IMG/VR virus record: IMGVR_UViG_3300030107_004407
Location: 1 to 42,175 of that record
DNA from: a virus
DNA length: 42,175 nucleotides
Direction: 5' to 3' (one strand)
The notes below the pieces were generated by a model. It was not told the origin of the DNA and searched no databases. It saw only the letters and a list, made by a program, of their open reading frames with translations. Each line of letters opens with the position of its first letter. Within the stretch, counting starts at the first letter, position 1. Of the stretch, positions 1 through 6,847 are shown in pieces. The position numbers and the translations under genes are program-made.

Positions 1-75
1 GGCATGGAAATACTTGCCGGACTCATTGAGCGCAAACACTTAAGCCAATCACTATATATATAGTAAGGTAGGACT
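1..75. promoter_or_regulatory. left part of the control region
   Basis: Contains AAATACTTGCC (8-18), TTGAGC (26-31) and a perfect 12-base palindrome CTATATATATAG (52-63), which may serve as a -10 region for the first gene. A short ORF (4-63) has no ribosome binding site. Confidence 0.5.
8..18 (+). promoter_or_regulatory. shared element AAATACTTGCC, + orientation
   Basis: Identical to the reverse complement of 41873-41883. TACTTG (11-16) sits 16 bases after TTGTCA (42164-42169) if the ends are joined, so it could be a -10 region. The copy before the other block is in the same relation to that block. Confidence 0.4.
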
Positions 76-255
76 ATGAACATAGATAACAAAGCACTAA
101 TATATTTTGCTGAGGCATGGCGTGATGTGGTCGTTGACCAGATAGAAGAGATGCACTTCCTACTATGTACGGTCATGCCGATACAGGAAGCCGACCTATG
201 TTGGCACTATCTGGTGCGGCATTACTATCATGAGATGCCAATAGCAGAAGCATAA
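76..255 (+). CDS. small hypothetical protein, 59 aa, first gene of the early block
   Basis: This ORF starts with ATG at 76 and ends with TAA at 253-255. A good ribosome binding site (AAGGTAGGA) lies just before the start. The protein is acidic to neutral and largely helical in composition (MNIDNKALIYFAEAW at its N-terminus), with no cysteine motif, signal peptide or membrane segment. I do not recognise a family. It is the first gene after the divergent control region and is followed by the structured noncoding segment 256-397, so it probably belongs to the earliest transcript. The call rests on the ribosome binding site, position and strand agreement with the block. Confidence 0.65.
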   Translation: MNIDNKALIYFAEAWRDVVVDQIEEMHFLLCTVMPIQEADLCWHYLVRHYYHEMPIAEA

Positions 256-397
256 GGGGGACACGGCCTTGGCTATACGGGTCTGGGGAGGCCACGCCAG
301 GACGGCTGATTCGGTAATCTTTTCGGGGGCTGATGATGCCATGCCAGCAAGCCCGTGGGTGGGATAGTCCTGCCCACGGGTAAGCGAAGGAAACAAT
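256..397 (+). promoter_or_regulatory. structured intergenic leader with several hairpins
   Basis: No gene fits here. Self-complementary pairs seen directly: GGCCTT (265-270) with GAGGCC (288-293); GATT with AATC around 308-319; GCTG with CAGC around 329-348; and a perfect 8-bp stem CCCGTGGG (352-359) with CCCACGGG (373-380), extended inside by GGA/TCC. An alternative long pairing CAGGAC (298-303) with GTCCTG (367-372) would compete with the last hairpin. No U-tract follows, so it is not a classical terminator. The ribosome binding site AAGGAAA of the next gene lies just after the last stem and is free. It could be a regulatory leader, an RNA processing site or a small RNA. Confidence 0.5.
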
Positions 398-640
398 ATG
401 GATATTGACCAGAACATCAGGCTTTACTGGCCTAAGCGCAATGAAGAAATGAAACAAAAACACAAGGACACATTGCGTTTAACTATGCTGCATCTCATGC
501 AACGACTTGACTACATGCAACAGTTGTCTTACATTGAATACGTATTACACAAGCCTATTTCTTTTAGGCATTTTGAAGCAACCATTAAAACATTAGGATT
601 AAGACCATGCCTGGGAACGTGCCGGACGATTACAGATTAG
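398..640 (+). CDS. small hypothetical protein, 80 aa
   Basis: ATG at 398 is preceded by AAGGAAA at a 6-base distance, a convincing ribosome binding site. The protein is basic and helical in composition (many Lys, Arg, Met, Gln and Leu) with no recognised domain. Its last 34 bases overlap the start of the next gene in another frame, as in several other pairs of this block. The structured segment 256-397 lies directly upstream and may control it. No function can be assigned; a small early, host-directed protein is a reasonable guess from position only. Confidence 0.6.
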   Translation: MDIDQNIRLYWPKRNEEMKQKHKDTLRLTMLHLMQRLDYMQQLSYIEYVLHKPISFRHFEATIKTLGLRPCLGTCRTITD

Positions 641-810
641 GATTTAAGAGGTGTCCAGACTGCGGACAGAGCTACCATCTAAGCGGTGAGTATGAGTGCG
701 CATGCCCGATTACCGACTGCGATGAGTGTGGAGGTATGGGTCACACCATAGGATTCCTCGGACGCAAGAAGATTAAGTATCCTTGCGAGTCATGCGAAGG
801 GGGTGAGTGA
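607..810 (+). CDS. small protein with DnaJ-like zinc-finger repeats
   Basis: A 67-residue protein with eight cysteines: C16/C19, C31/C33, C38/C41 and C60/C63. CDECGGMG (38-45) fits the CxxCxGxG repeat of DnaJ-type zinc fingers, and CESCEGGE near the C-terminus is a degenerate second copy. The CPDCG pair near the N-terminus resembles a zinc ribbon. It probably binds two zinc ions. AGGA lies about 9 bases before the ATG. The gene overlaps its left neighbour by 34 bases and its stop overlaps the next start (TGATG). The role is unknown; such fingers usually serve protein-protein or nucleic acid contacts. Confidence 0.65.
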   Translation: MPGNVPDDYRLGFKRCPDCGQSYHLSGEYECACPITDCDECGGMGHTIGFLGRKKIKYPCESCEGGE

Positions 811-1034
811 TGGACCTCCCCTACGACAACGGAACAATAATAGAAGAGAGTAAAACAGAGAAGGCACACATTATATTGTGTCACTTCCCTGACCGTGGCC
901 CACCGTGGGCAACAGACGGACAATATGTATGCTGGATTGTGCACCCAATATCTGGATGCGTAGCTGGCATATACGAGACTGACGAAACAAGAGCACTAAA
1001 CCTATTTGAACTAAGAGTGAGGGCAGAACAATGA
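810..1034 (+). CDS. small hypothetical protein, 74 aa
   Basis: Starts at ATG 810, sharing one base with the stop of the preceding gene (TGATG), with AAGGGGG about 6 bases upstream. A GTG at 807 is in frame but less well placed. The protein has an acidic N-terminal part and a middle with aromatic and proline residues (RGPPWATDGQYVCWIVHP) that suggests a small beta fold. No family recognised. It is translationally coupled to both neighbours; its TGA overlaps the next ATG by four bases. Confidence 0.6.
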   Translation: MDLPYDNGTIIEESKTEKAHIILCHFPDRGPPWATDGQYVCWIVHPISGCVAGIYETDETRALNLFELRVRAEQ

Positions 1035-1252
1035 GTGAACAACATGAAGAGATAGCGAAGAAACTATTCAAAGCACTGGTATCTGTATGCCACGTGGTGG
1101 AGGCACAGCACCTACACTTCGCTGTAAACAACTGGCAGAAAGAGGACGGCATTGGAGCATTTGACTATGCGACCAGCGCAATAGACGAGGCGGCAGAAGT
1201 CCTATTCCCTGAACTAATGGAAGCATATCGGGAGGAACAATGCGAAGAGTAG
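1031..1252 (+). CDS. small hypothetical helical protein, 73 aa
   Basis: The ATG at 1031 overlaps the preceding stop as ATGA, and GAGGGCAG lies upstream. The sequence is helical and acidic (MSEQHEEIAKKLFKALVSV at the start, LFPELMEAYREEQ near the end) with no cysteine motif or membrane segment. No family recognised. It sits in a chain of overlapping small early genes, all in one direction, which suggests one transcript with coupled translation. Confidence 0.6.
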   Translation: MSEQHEEIAKKLFKALVSVCHVVEAQHLHFAVNNWQKEDGIGAFDYATSAIDEAAEVLFPELMEAYREEQCEE

Positions 1253-1485
1253 TATCGGAAACTTTACCTGAACTGAAGGCCAGGATGAGGGCCAATGAGT
1301 TAGGAGATAAGGCTAATGATACAGGGCACGGGCAGGTACAATGCCCATTCTGTGCCAAGGTATACAAGGCTGACCCTCGAAATAAAGAGCACTCCATCTC
1401 AGGCATATGCGATGATTGCTTTCCCTCTGAACCTACGCCAGTAATGGTAGAAGAATACGATGACGATGAAGACAAACCTTTCTGA
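1240..1485 (+). CDS. small zinc-ribbon protein with acidic tail, 81 aa
   Basis: Starts within the end of the preceding gene, with GGGAGGA just before the ATG. Two cysteine pairs, CPFC (35-38) and CDDC (57-60), form a probable four-cysteine zinc ribbon. The N-terminal 30 residues are basic and helical; the C-terminus is strongly acidic (EEYDDDEDKPF). A basic part, a zinc ribbon and an acid tail together suggest a small nucleic-acid or protein adaptor, but no family is recognised. The end overlaps the next small gene. Confidence 0.6.
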   Translation: MRRVVSETLPELKARMRANELGDKANDTGHGQVQCPFCAKVYKADPRNKEHSISGICDDCFPSEPTPVMVEEYDDDEDKPF

Positions 1486-1639
1486 TAAGAAGTACAAGCT
1501 GGTCCAGTATGTACGTGTTGACTCTACGATTGACCATCCACCGATGACATATCGTGAAGCCCTTGATGCACAGAACATGAAGACTAAATCAGAAGGTAAT
1601 ACTAAACCCCAATATGTTTACAAGATAGAGATGGAATAA
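1460..1639 (+). CDS. small hypothetical protein, 57-59 aa
   Basis: A short ORF starting at ATG 1460 or 1466 inside the end of the preceding gene and stopping with TAA at 1637-1639. AGAAG lies about 7 bases before 1460. The sequence (MKTNLSDKKYKLVQYVRVD after the second ATG) is basic, with a possible small beta sheet, and shows no known motif. It is the last gene before a 135-base gap that contains promoter-like sequences, so it probably closes the first small-gene cluster. Confidence 0.5.
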   Translation: MTMKTNLSDKKYKLVQYVRVDSTIDHPPMTYREALDAQNMKTKSEGNTKPQYVYKIEME

Positions 1640-1646
1640 GTAAACC

Positions 1647-1681
1647 TTGACCATGCCCATTGTTGTAGGTACATTTATAAT
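1647..1681 (+). promoter_or_regulatory. weak promoter candidates
   Basis: TTGACC (1647-1652) is followed after 17 bases by TACATT (1670-1675), a sigma70-like pair. A perfect TATAAT lies at 1676-1681, but its best upstream hexamer is 23 bases away or poor. Only one of these could be used, and the evidence is composition alone. Confidence 0.3.
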
Positions 1682-1708
1682 ATGTAGCAGCGGCAGGGTG
1701 GCGTGAGA

Positions 1709-1737
1709 TTGTCAAACTCCCATCCAGATTTTTAACA
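1709..1737 (+). promoter_or_regulatory. promoter candidate TTGTCA-N17-TTAACA
   Basis: TTGTCA (1709-1714), 17 bases, TTAACA (1732-1737), placed 38 bases before the start of the 217-aa gene at 1775. The element begins ATTGTCAAAC, the same ten bases as a second candidate at 42105-42114 that has the same 17-base spacing to TTTACA. The match between two noncoding regions before + strand genes supports a shared promoter type. Confidence 0.45.
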
Positions 1738-1774
1738 ACAGGTGCCCATTGACCGGCGCCATAAGGAGAGAGAG

Positions 1775-2428
1775 ATGTCTATTACAGTAGACGGTAAAGA
1801 GTATGCTTTGACTGACGGCAGTTATGACCTGAAGTCTATCTTCAAGCATAACATTATGTTGGCTGGGCAGATTGCGGAGTCTGTGTTCAACGCCAACGTG
1901 GTGAACTATCATAACGACATTGCATTTAAGTCATTCGTTAACGATGCTTATGATGCCAACGGGGAGAATGCGGGGAGTCTATTGCTTGTAGCATTCGGGG
2001 GTCCTGGCGCCATTCAGGAACTGATGCAATCGGCAGCGGCGCACGGCCTCAAGGGTGCGAAGCGTGCGACAGCACGACGCAAGCGGGCATGGCAGTCGCA
2101 GCTAATCGAGGCCCTTGTTGGTCACGGTCATGATGCTATGCGTAAATACTTTGATGAGAACAGAGACGAGTTGATGGAGAAGTGCGACGTACCAGTAGAC
2201 GATCGCAAAGAAAACTATGAGGACATGTTGATTGCCACGGGAAGGGGCACCTTGTCATACAAGGTCAGCATGTGGGAAGGCAGCGGAGCCACGAACACTG
2301 GCGGGAAGTACGCTATCAGCCTGGCGTATCGACTTGATGCCAACAACAAAGGCAGGGCCAAGAAGTCTAAGGCACCTGAAGCGAGCACGAATGGTGTAAG
2401 CACTCAGGCCCCAGCCTCGGCTAAGTAG
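1775..2428 (+). CDS. hypothetical protein, 217 aa, first gene after internal promoter
   Basis: Start chosen at ATG 1775 because AAGGAGAGAGAG lies directly before it; an in-frame upstream ATG at 1742 lacks such a site. The N-terminal two thirds appears globular, with a basic Ala/Arg/Lys helix around residues 99-113 (KGAKRATARRKRAWQ). The last 30 residues are Lys, Ala, Ser and Thr-rich and probably disordered. No family recognised. Its own promoter candidate and strong ribosome binding site suggest high expression. The basic region would suit nucleic-acid binding, for example as an accessory to the replication genes downstream, but that is inference. Confidence 0.75.
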   Translation: MSITVDGKEYALTDGSYDLKSIFKHNIMLAGQIAESVFNANVVNYHNDIAFKSFVNDAYDANGENAGSLLLVAFGGPGAIQELMQSAAAHGLKGAKRATARRKRAWQSQLIEALVGHGHDAMRKYFDENRDELMEKCDVPVDDRKENYEDMLIATGRGTLSYKVSMWEGSGATNTGGKYAISLAYRLDANNKGRAKKSKAPEASTNGVSTQAPASAK

Positions 2429-2442
2429 CCAACCCAGGTGTC

Positions 2443-2468
2443 GCTGGCCCCATTACCCTGGGGCTGGC
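2443..2468 (+). other. intergenic hairpin without U-tract
   Basis: GCTGGCCCCA (2443-2452) can pair with TGGGGCTGGC (2459-2468) around the loop TTACCC, giving about 10 base pairs with two G-T wobbles. The bases after it are GGCATCTCTT, not a clean U-tract, so it is more likely an mRNA stability or attenuation hairpin between two genes than a full terminator. Confidence 0.4.
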
Positions 2469-2490
2469 GGCATCTCTTAAGGAAGAAGAA

Positions 2491-2820
2491 ATGATATGTC
2501 ATCGCCCATCATGTAGCAGTAAGCTGCTCACCTTGCCTGATTCACCTAACTACATGTCTATATCTATTCGGTGTAAGTGTGGTGCGAGGTATAGAATCAG
2601 CTATAAGAATGGTGAACATAACATTGAGAAGGTTGTCATTAACGACCTGAACCTGGCGACTGTTGCACACATCAAGCGTAGCAAGATGCCAGTTGAAGAT
2701 AAGGTTGATGTGTTGTCATCAATCATTAGCCGCAGCGTCGGCACCAGAGAAGCAACTAATGAAGCATATGGTACACTCATACGTGTAGCAGAATCCTTGA
2801 AGCAAAACCTTTTGGAGTAA
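2491..2820 (+). CDS. zinc-ribbon hypothetical protein, 109 aa
   Basis: AAGGAAGAAG precedes the ATG. Cysteines C3 and C8 pair with C28 and C30 (CKCG) in an N-terminal zinc ribbon of about 35 residues, followed by a helical region to the end. The gene ends three bases before the SNF2 helicase and should be cotranslated with it. The layout (zinc ribbon plus helices) suits a nucleic acid or protein adaptor for the helicase-nuclease pair. No named family is recognised. Confidence 0.7.
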   Translation: MICHRPSCSSKLLTLPDSPNYMSISIRCKCGARYRISYKNGEHNIEKVVINDLNLATVAHIKRSKMPVEDKVDVLSSIISRSVGTREATNEAYGTLIRVAESLKQNLLE

Positions 2821-2823
2821 GAC

Positions 2824-4917
2824 ATGATTGCCTTTCACGGTCACAGTATCGTGGGGTCATGGAGCAAGAGAGACAAGTGGAGATACCGTCCGAGACGTAG
2901 GTCTGAGCTATGCCCCAAGCATTGGTGGCAGGCGCCAGCTACACCGGAAAATATCTCCAGCTTTATCCAAGACCCTGAAGCCCCCATCGACCAGCTACCG
3001 GCAGCGGTGGAGAGGCTGGAAGAACTACTTGCACAGCCTCAGATGGTGCTCGACTCCCTACATTACAAGGCCATAGCTGAGAGGGACACCAAGATACACT
3101 GCAAGGTGGAGACTAAGCCAACCCTCGACCAGATGCTGATGGGGACCAAAGCAGACAGGCCACTCGACTACTTGATTCCATACTCAGGTAGGTACAGACC
3201 ATTCAGCCAACAGCTTATTGGCGCTGACTTCATACTCAAGATGAAGCGATGCGGAATCTTCTACGACATGCGAGTAGGTAAGACACTGACAGCTACGCTT
3301 GCATTGAAGTATGCCTTGGTGAATGGGCTTATTGACCATGGCTTTATCATATGTCCACGCATACTTATCGAGGGTGTATGGCAGGCAGAACTGGAAGCCA
3401 ATGGCATTGACGCCTATGTGTGTGACCGTGGGCCGTTAAGGGATGACAAGGTGTTCTCTCATCTGGATGCCGAAGCCTACATCATGTCATACGAGACACT
3501 GGTGGGCAGGCTATCGAGCATCAACTGCCACTTCGATACTTCCAGAATCATGGTCATCTGTGATGAGACAAGCAGAGTAAAGAACCCAACAGCTAAGAGA
3601 ACACGGGCAGTGCAGGGGCTGACATACCATGCGCCATACGTAGCCATGCTGACAGGCACACCGATGGAGCAAGGCCCTCACGATGTATGGTCACAGATGT
3701 TTACCATCGATAGGGGTGCAAGACTTGGTGTTACATTCGATAGCTTTGCAAACAAGTATACATTCCAAGAGGGGCACAGGTTCACGGTCAACCCGGCGAA
3801 AAGATTAGACCTTGAGCTTGCCATCCAGACAGCAGCCATCAGGTATGTACGGTCTGAGGCTGACCAGTTCGCAGGTAAGGACAAGAACTTTAGGTGGATT
3901 CAACTAAGTCCAAGTGCAGAGCAGGCGCACGCTACCGAGTTGGCCATTGATGGTGTAGTCCAGACATTGAACGGGGAGTATCACGAGATGATTCCCCACA
4001 TCCTGACCACCTATGGATTCCTGCGGGAGATATGCTGCGGGTACAACAAGGTACGCCTTGAGGAGCTGGGTCCATACTCACGGTTTAGATTTGAGTATGA
4101 CGCCAAGACACTATGGTTAGAGACATGGCTTGAGAGCAACCCAGGTGAGCCGGCAGTTGTATTCTGTGAGTTCGATGAACATGAGCAGGTAATCTCCGAC
4201 ATGCTGGAGAGGAACAGGGTTCCCCATGTATGGCTCAAGCGTGACAGCCAGCGGATAGGGCCAGCGGAATGTGTCCGTAAGTTTCAAGAGGGCGAGGTTC
4301 ACGTCATCATCATGAAGACAACGCAAGCGGAGGGCATCACACTTAATAGAATACCTGCGGTAGAGAAGGGCATCGGAGCATACCCGTCCATCATATACAT
4401 GGCCCCAACGTGGAGCCTGGGCAGGTTCATGCAATCCCAGGACAGGTGTGTAGGTACTGACTCAGAGGGTCGCAACCTAATGACACCCATCTACTGCCTC
4501 ATCACCAAGGGCAGCATCGAAGAGAAGATAATGAAAGCACTCCGTCAGAAGAAGGGCGTGCAAGAGACTCTGCTTAGGGATGCGAGGCGAGTAGGGTTCA
4601 CATCATTCCTTGATGAGTTGCGCCTCGACCCGAAGGATGGAGTGGGGGATGGTACGTTTGATGCACAAGAGATGCACTCGCGGAAAGTCCTGGGTATAAG
4701 CCCAGAACTCAAGGCTACATGGCGTAGGATTCTTAAAGTTTGCCCTACCGTAGACACTGAAAAGTGTTACAATAATGATAGCCCTGAGCATCAGAGGCTA
4801 CGTGCAGCACAATACTTGATGAACAAATATGACGAACAAGGGGTATTACTTGTACCCCATATTGAAAGCAAACCAGAGTACGCAACCGTTGAAGCAACAG
4901 ACTGGGAAGAATCATGA
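2824..4917 (+). CDS. SNF2-family superfamily 2 helicase/translocase
   Basis: A 697-residue ATP-dependent DNA translocase. Visible motifs in order: Q-rich entry (FSQQ, 127-130); Walker A DMRVGKT with VGKT at 151-154; the DEAH-box position DETSRVKN (247-254), matching the DExH...KN pattern of SNF2 proteins; motif III TGTP (277-280); and in the second RecA lobe QAEG (501-504) and QSQDR (537-541) for motifs V and VI. Phage SNF2 proteins are thought to remodel DNA or clear proteins during replication or recombination. GGAG lies 6 bases before the ATG. Its last four bases overlap the start of a Fe-S nuclease, implying a helicase-nuclease pair. Confidence 0.93.
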   Translation: MIAFHGHSIVGSWSKRDKWRYRPRRRSELCPKHWWQAPATPENISSFIQDPEAPIDQLPAAVERLEELLAQPQMVLDSLHYKAIAERDTKIHCKVETKPTLDQMLMGTKADRPLDYLIPYSGRYRPFSQQLIGADFILKMKRCGIFYDMRVGKTLTATLALKYALVNGLIDHGFIICPRILIEGVWQAELEANGIDAYVCDRGPLRDDKVFSHLDAEAYIMSYETLVGRLSSINCHFDTSRIMVICDETSRVKNPTAKRTRAVQGLTYHAPYVAMLTGTPMEQGPHDVWSQMFTIDRGARLGVTFDSFANKYTFQEGHRFTVNPAKRLDLELAIQTAAIRYVRSEADQFAGKDKNFRWIQLSPSAEQAHATELAIDGVVQTLNGEYHEMIPHILTTYGFLREICCGYNKVRLEELGPYSRFRFEYDAKTLWLETWLESNPGEPAVVFCEFDEHEQVISDMLERNRVPHVWLKRDSQRIGPAECVRKFQEGEVHVIIMKTTQAEGITLNRIPAVEKGIGAYPSIIYMAPTWSLGRFMQSQDRCVGTDSEGRNLMTPIYCLITKGSIEEKIMKALRQKKGVQETLLRDARRVGFTSFLDELRLDPKDGVGDGTFDAQEMHSRKVLGISPELKATWRRILKVCPTVDTEKCYNNDSPEHQRLRAAQYLMNKYDEQGVLLVPHIESKPEYATVEATDWEES

Positions 4918-5873
4918 GCCTACTATCACTACTCTCTGAGACAGCATGGAAGTCAAAGTTCCACAAGCTTGGAGAACTTAAGTTAAGACAGTCATCAATA
5001 AGACAGTTCAGGTATTGTCCTAAAAAGTTTTACTATGACTATTTTCTTGAGGCTGAAGAGGAAAAAGAAAAGTACGCTAAACCGGCATACTTTACTCTCG
5101 GTTCCTACTTCCATGCTTATGTCGAAGCACATTCTCTCGGTCACGATGTCGAACCTGAGAGGCTTCTTAAAGAATGCTGGGACAAAGACGGAAACGTAGA
5201 CGCAGACTTCAGTGAATGTCTATTCAGGCTGGACAATAAAGAAGTCTTCTATGGCATGAGCCTCAACGACCTGGCGATTAAGGTGTGCAGATACCTGGAC
5301 CAGTACGGCTTCGCACCTGAGAGGGTGGAGATACTGGAGTCCATGGAGATGGGCAAGGTAAGCATCACAGGTACACCCGACCTCGTTAGCGTGAACAAGT
5401 TGACAGGTGAGAGGTTCGTCCTCGACCTTAAGACATCAGGGCTATGGCGTAAGTTCTTCGGGACCGGCAGCCTGAGTGCAGTCAAGTACGATGAGGCACA
5501 GATTACTTTCGCCACCCAGCTACAGCACTATGACTGGATGCTCTATAGGCTGCATGGCATTAAGGCAGATAGGTACGGGTATATCTGCCCGGTGAACTTC
5601 ATACCCAACACCAAGACAGGCAAGCTTAGGGGCGAACCAATCAGTGTCGCACCAGCAGCAACCATTGAACAGTTGGTGGAGATATATGAGTACGACCTAT
5701 ACGGTACAGCGAAAGAGATAGCGAAGTGCAGAGACACTAATGAGTGGCCAAGAAACAGGCCGGAAACCTACGGAAAACTTGATTGCGTGTCATGTAGACA
5801 CAGGGACGTATGCCTTGGACAACGAGAAATCAGAACAGAAATACCAGACTTTATCAACTCAGACCTTGGCTGA
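4914..5873 (+). CDS. PD-(D/E)XK nuclease with Cas4/AddB-type Fe-S cysteines
   Basis: A 319-residue nuclease of the RecB/Cas4 type. Catalytic elements: His67 in GSYFHAYVE, Asp156 in GTPD, and DLK (171-173) in the LDLKTSG core, then a Q-x-Y-like helix (QLQHYDW). Four cysteines, C35 in YCPKKF and C291/C294/C300 in the pattern C-x2-C-x5-C, match the split 4Fe-4S site known in AddB and Cas4 nucleases. It likely trims DNA ends to single strands for recombination or processes replication ends. The start overlaps the SNF2 gene (ATGA), so the two are probably made together. Confidence 0.9.
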   Translation: MSLLSLLSETAWKSKFHKLGELKLRQSSIRQFRYCPKKFYYDYFLEAEEEKEKYAKPAYFTLGSYFHAYVEAHSLGHDVEPERLLKECWDKDGNVDADFSECLFRLDNKEVFYGMSLNDLAIKVCRYLDQYGFAPERVEILESMEMGKVSITGTPDLVSVNKLTGERFVLDLKTSGLWRKFFGTGSLSAVKYDEAQITFATQLQHYDWMLYRLHGIKADRYGYICPVNFIPNTKTGKLRGEPISVAPAATIEQLVEIYEYDLYGTAKEIAKCRDTNEWPRNRPETYGKLDCVSCRHRDVCLGQREIRTEIPDFINSDLG

Positions 5874-6006
5874 ACAACTTAACGAGGACTACACAACACT
5901 ATGCATTGACGAAGCGAAACATTTTATACAAAAACATCCTGGCAAAACCGCCAAGGAAATAGCACTTATAGAAAACCTATTGGAGACCATTCAAAATGAG
6001 CAATGA
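5740..6006 (+). CDS. small hypothetical protein, start uncertain
   Basis: The ORF reads 88 codons from ATG 5740, but the first 134 bases lie inside the nuclease gene in another frame, where the nuclease encodes its three C-terminal cysteines. The part beyond the nuclease stop (44 codons) is helical and acidic (QLNEDYTTLCIDEAKHF) and links directly to the SSB start. No good ribosome binding site precedes 5740; a TTG near 5815 has AGGGA about 8 bases upstream and would give a shorter protein. No family recognised. The C-terminal half is probably real because it fills a 122-base gap in a gap-free operon. Confidence 0.45.
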   Translation: MSGQETGRKPTENLIACHVDTGTYALDNEKSEQKYQTLSTQTLAEQLNEDYTTLCIDEAKHFIQKHPGKTAKEIALIENLLETIQNEQ

Positions 6007-6847
6007 ACTAATGAACATGCCCGACTTCCTTTCCCCCGCCGCTGTGCAGTCAGAGCTGGACGCGCAAGCAGAGCTTGTAAATCCTGCGGCACTCTTTCCA
6101 AAGATGCGACTGAACAAAGACGTAAGGGGATTCATGATAACTATGGGTGAGCAGAACCTTGGTACACCAAGCGAGGTTCAGTTCCTTATCCTTGGTTTAG
6201 AAAACCTATACGGTAGCCGTGCGCTATTCCCGCCCAGTGGTATGGGTGGAACCACGCCAGTGTGTGCAACACGACTACTCAACCCATCAAAGAAGCCATG
6301 GATTGGCAAGTGGAATAACGACAGTGGATTCCCCAACCCTGTAGAGGGTGAGCACGTTTGCGGCAAGTGCCCCTGGTCACAGTTTGGCAGCGACCCCAAG
6401 TGGGACGACACAAAGAAGGGCAAGGGCCCAGCATGCAAGGAGCGTCGAGTAATCTACGGCATCAAGGTAGAGGAGAGCGAGCGGCGCGGGATGTTCAAGG
6501 TGGTAGACGACACAGTCATCCAGTTTGTTCTGCCTGCTACATCCATCAGGACAACCAAGTCTATGGTGGCCAAGGCTACGGCAGCCAAGATTCCATTGAG
6601 TGCTGCATGCTTCCTCTTGTCAGCCAAGATGCACACCAGGGGTTCAATCAAGTGGTGTACCCTTGAGGCTGAACTCATTGGAGTTCTTGGAGACAAGGCC
6701 AGCTACGCAAGAGTTCAAGAGCTACGAAAGAAAGTAAGCAACATTGTGGGTGGCAGTGAGGAGTTGGATACCACGCCATACTCTGAGACCAGCGCGACAT
6801 CGAACGACATCAACTCAAGCGTTGAAGACGATGTCATCCCATTCTGA
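5996..6847 (+). CDS. single-stranded DNA binding protein
   Basis: A 283-residue protein ending in SVEDDVIPF. The acidic tail with a terminal -IPF is the hallmark of bacterial SSB proteins, where it binds host replication and repair enzymes. Cysteines C90, C122, C125 and C147 could form a zinc site inside the DNA-binding body, as in some phage SSBs. A flexible Ser/Thr/Asn-rich linker (residues about 255-275) separates body and tail. GGAG lies 9 bases upstream. It sits between the Fe-S nuclease and the primase-helicase, as expected for a replication SSB. The body does not look like the E. coli OB-fold, so the call relies on the tail, context and zinc site. Confidence 0.75.
   Translation: MSNELMNMPDFLSPAAVQSELDAQAELVNPAALFPKMRLNKDVRGFMITMGEQNLGTPSEVQFLILGLENLYGSRALFPPSGMGGTTPVCATRLLNPSKKPWIGKWNNDSGFPNPVEGEHVCGKCPWSQFGSDPKWDDTKKGKGPACKERRVIYGIKVEESERRGMFKVVDDTVIQFVLPATSIRTTKSMVAKATAAKIPLSAACFLLSAKMHTRGSIKWCTLEAELIGVLGDKASYARVQELRKKVSNIVGGSEELDTTPYSETSATSNDINSSVEDDVIPF

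Noticed and set aside
4-63. Short ORF at the left edge
   Set aside because: Twenty codons with no ribosome binding site; overlaps promoter-like DNA.
298-372. tRNA-like segment about 75 bases long
   Set aside because: Only the outer six pairs fit; no T-arm sequence like GTTCGA, no valid D-loop and no anticodon stem.
329-390. Hammerhead ribozyme core (CTGATGA at 330-336)
   Set aside because: The required GAAA after a stem II and a stem III with a cleavage site are not present in the right order.
1068-1475. 135-codon - strand ORF over the small early genes
   Set aside because: It lies opposite four well-supported overlapping + strand genes and lacks a ribosome binding site.
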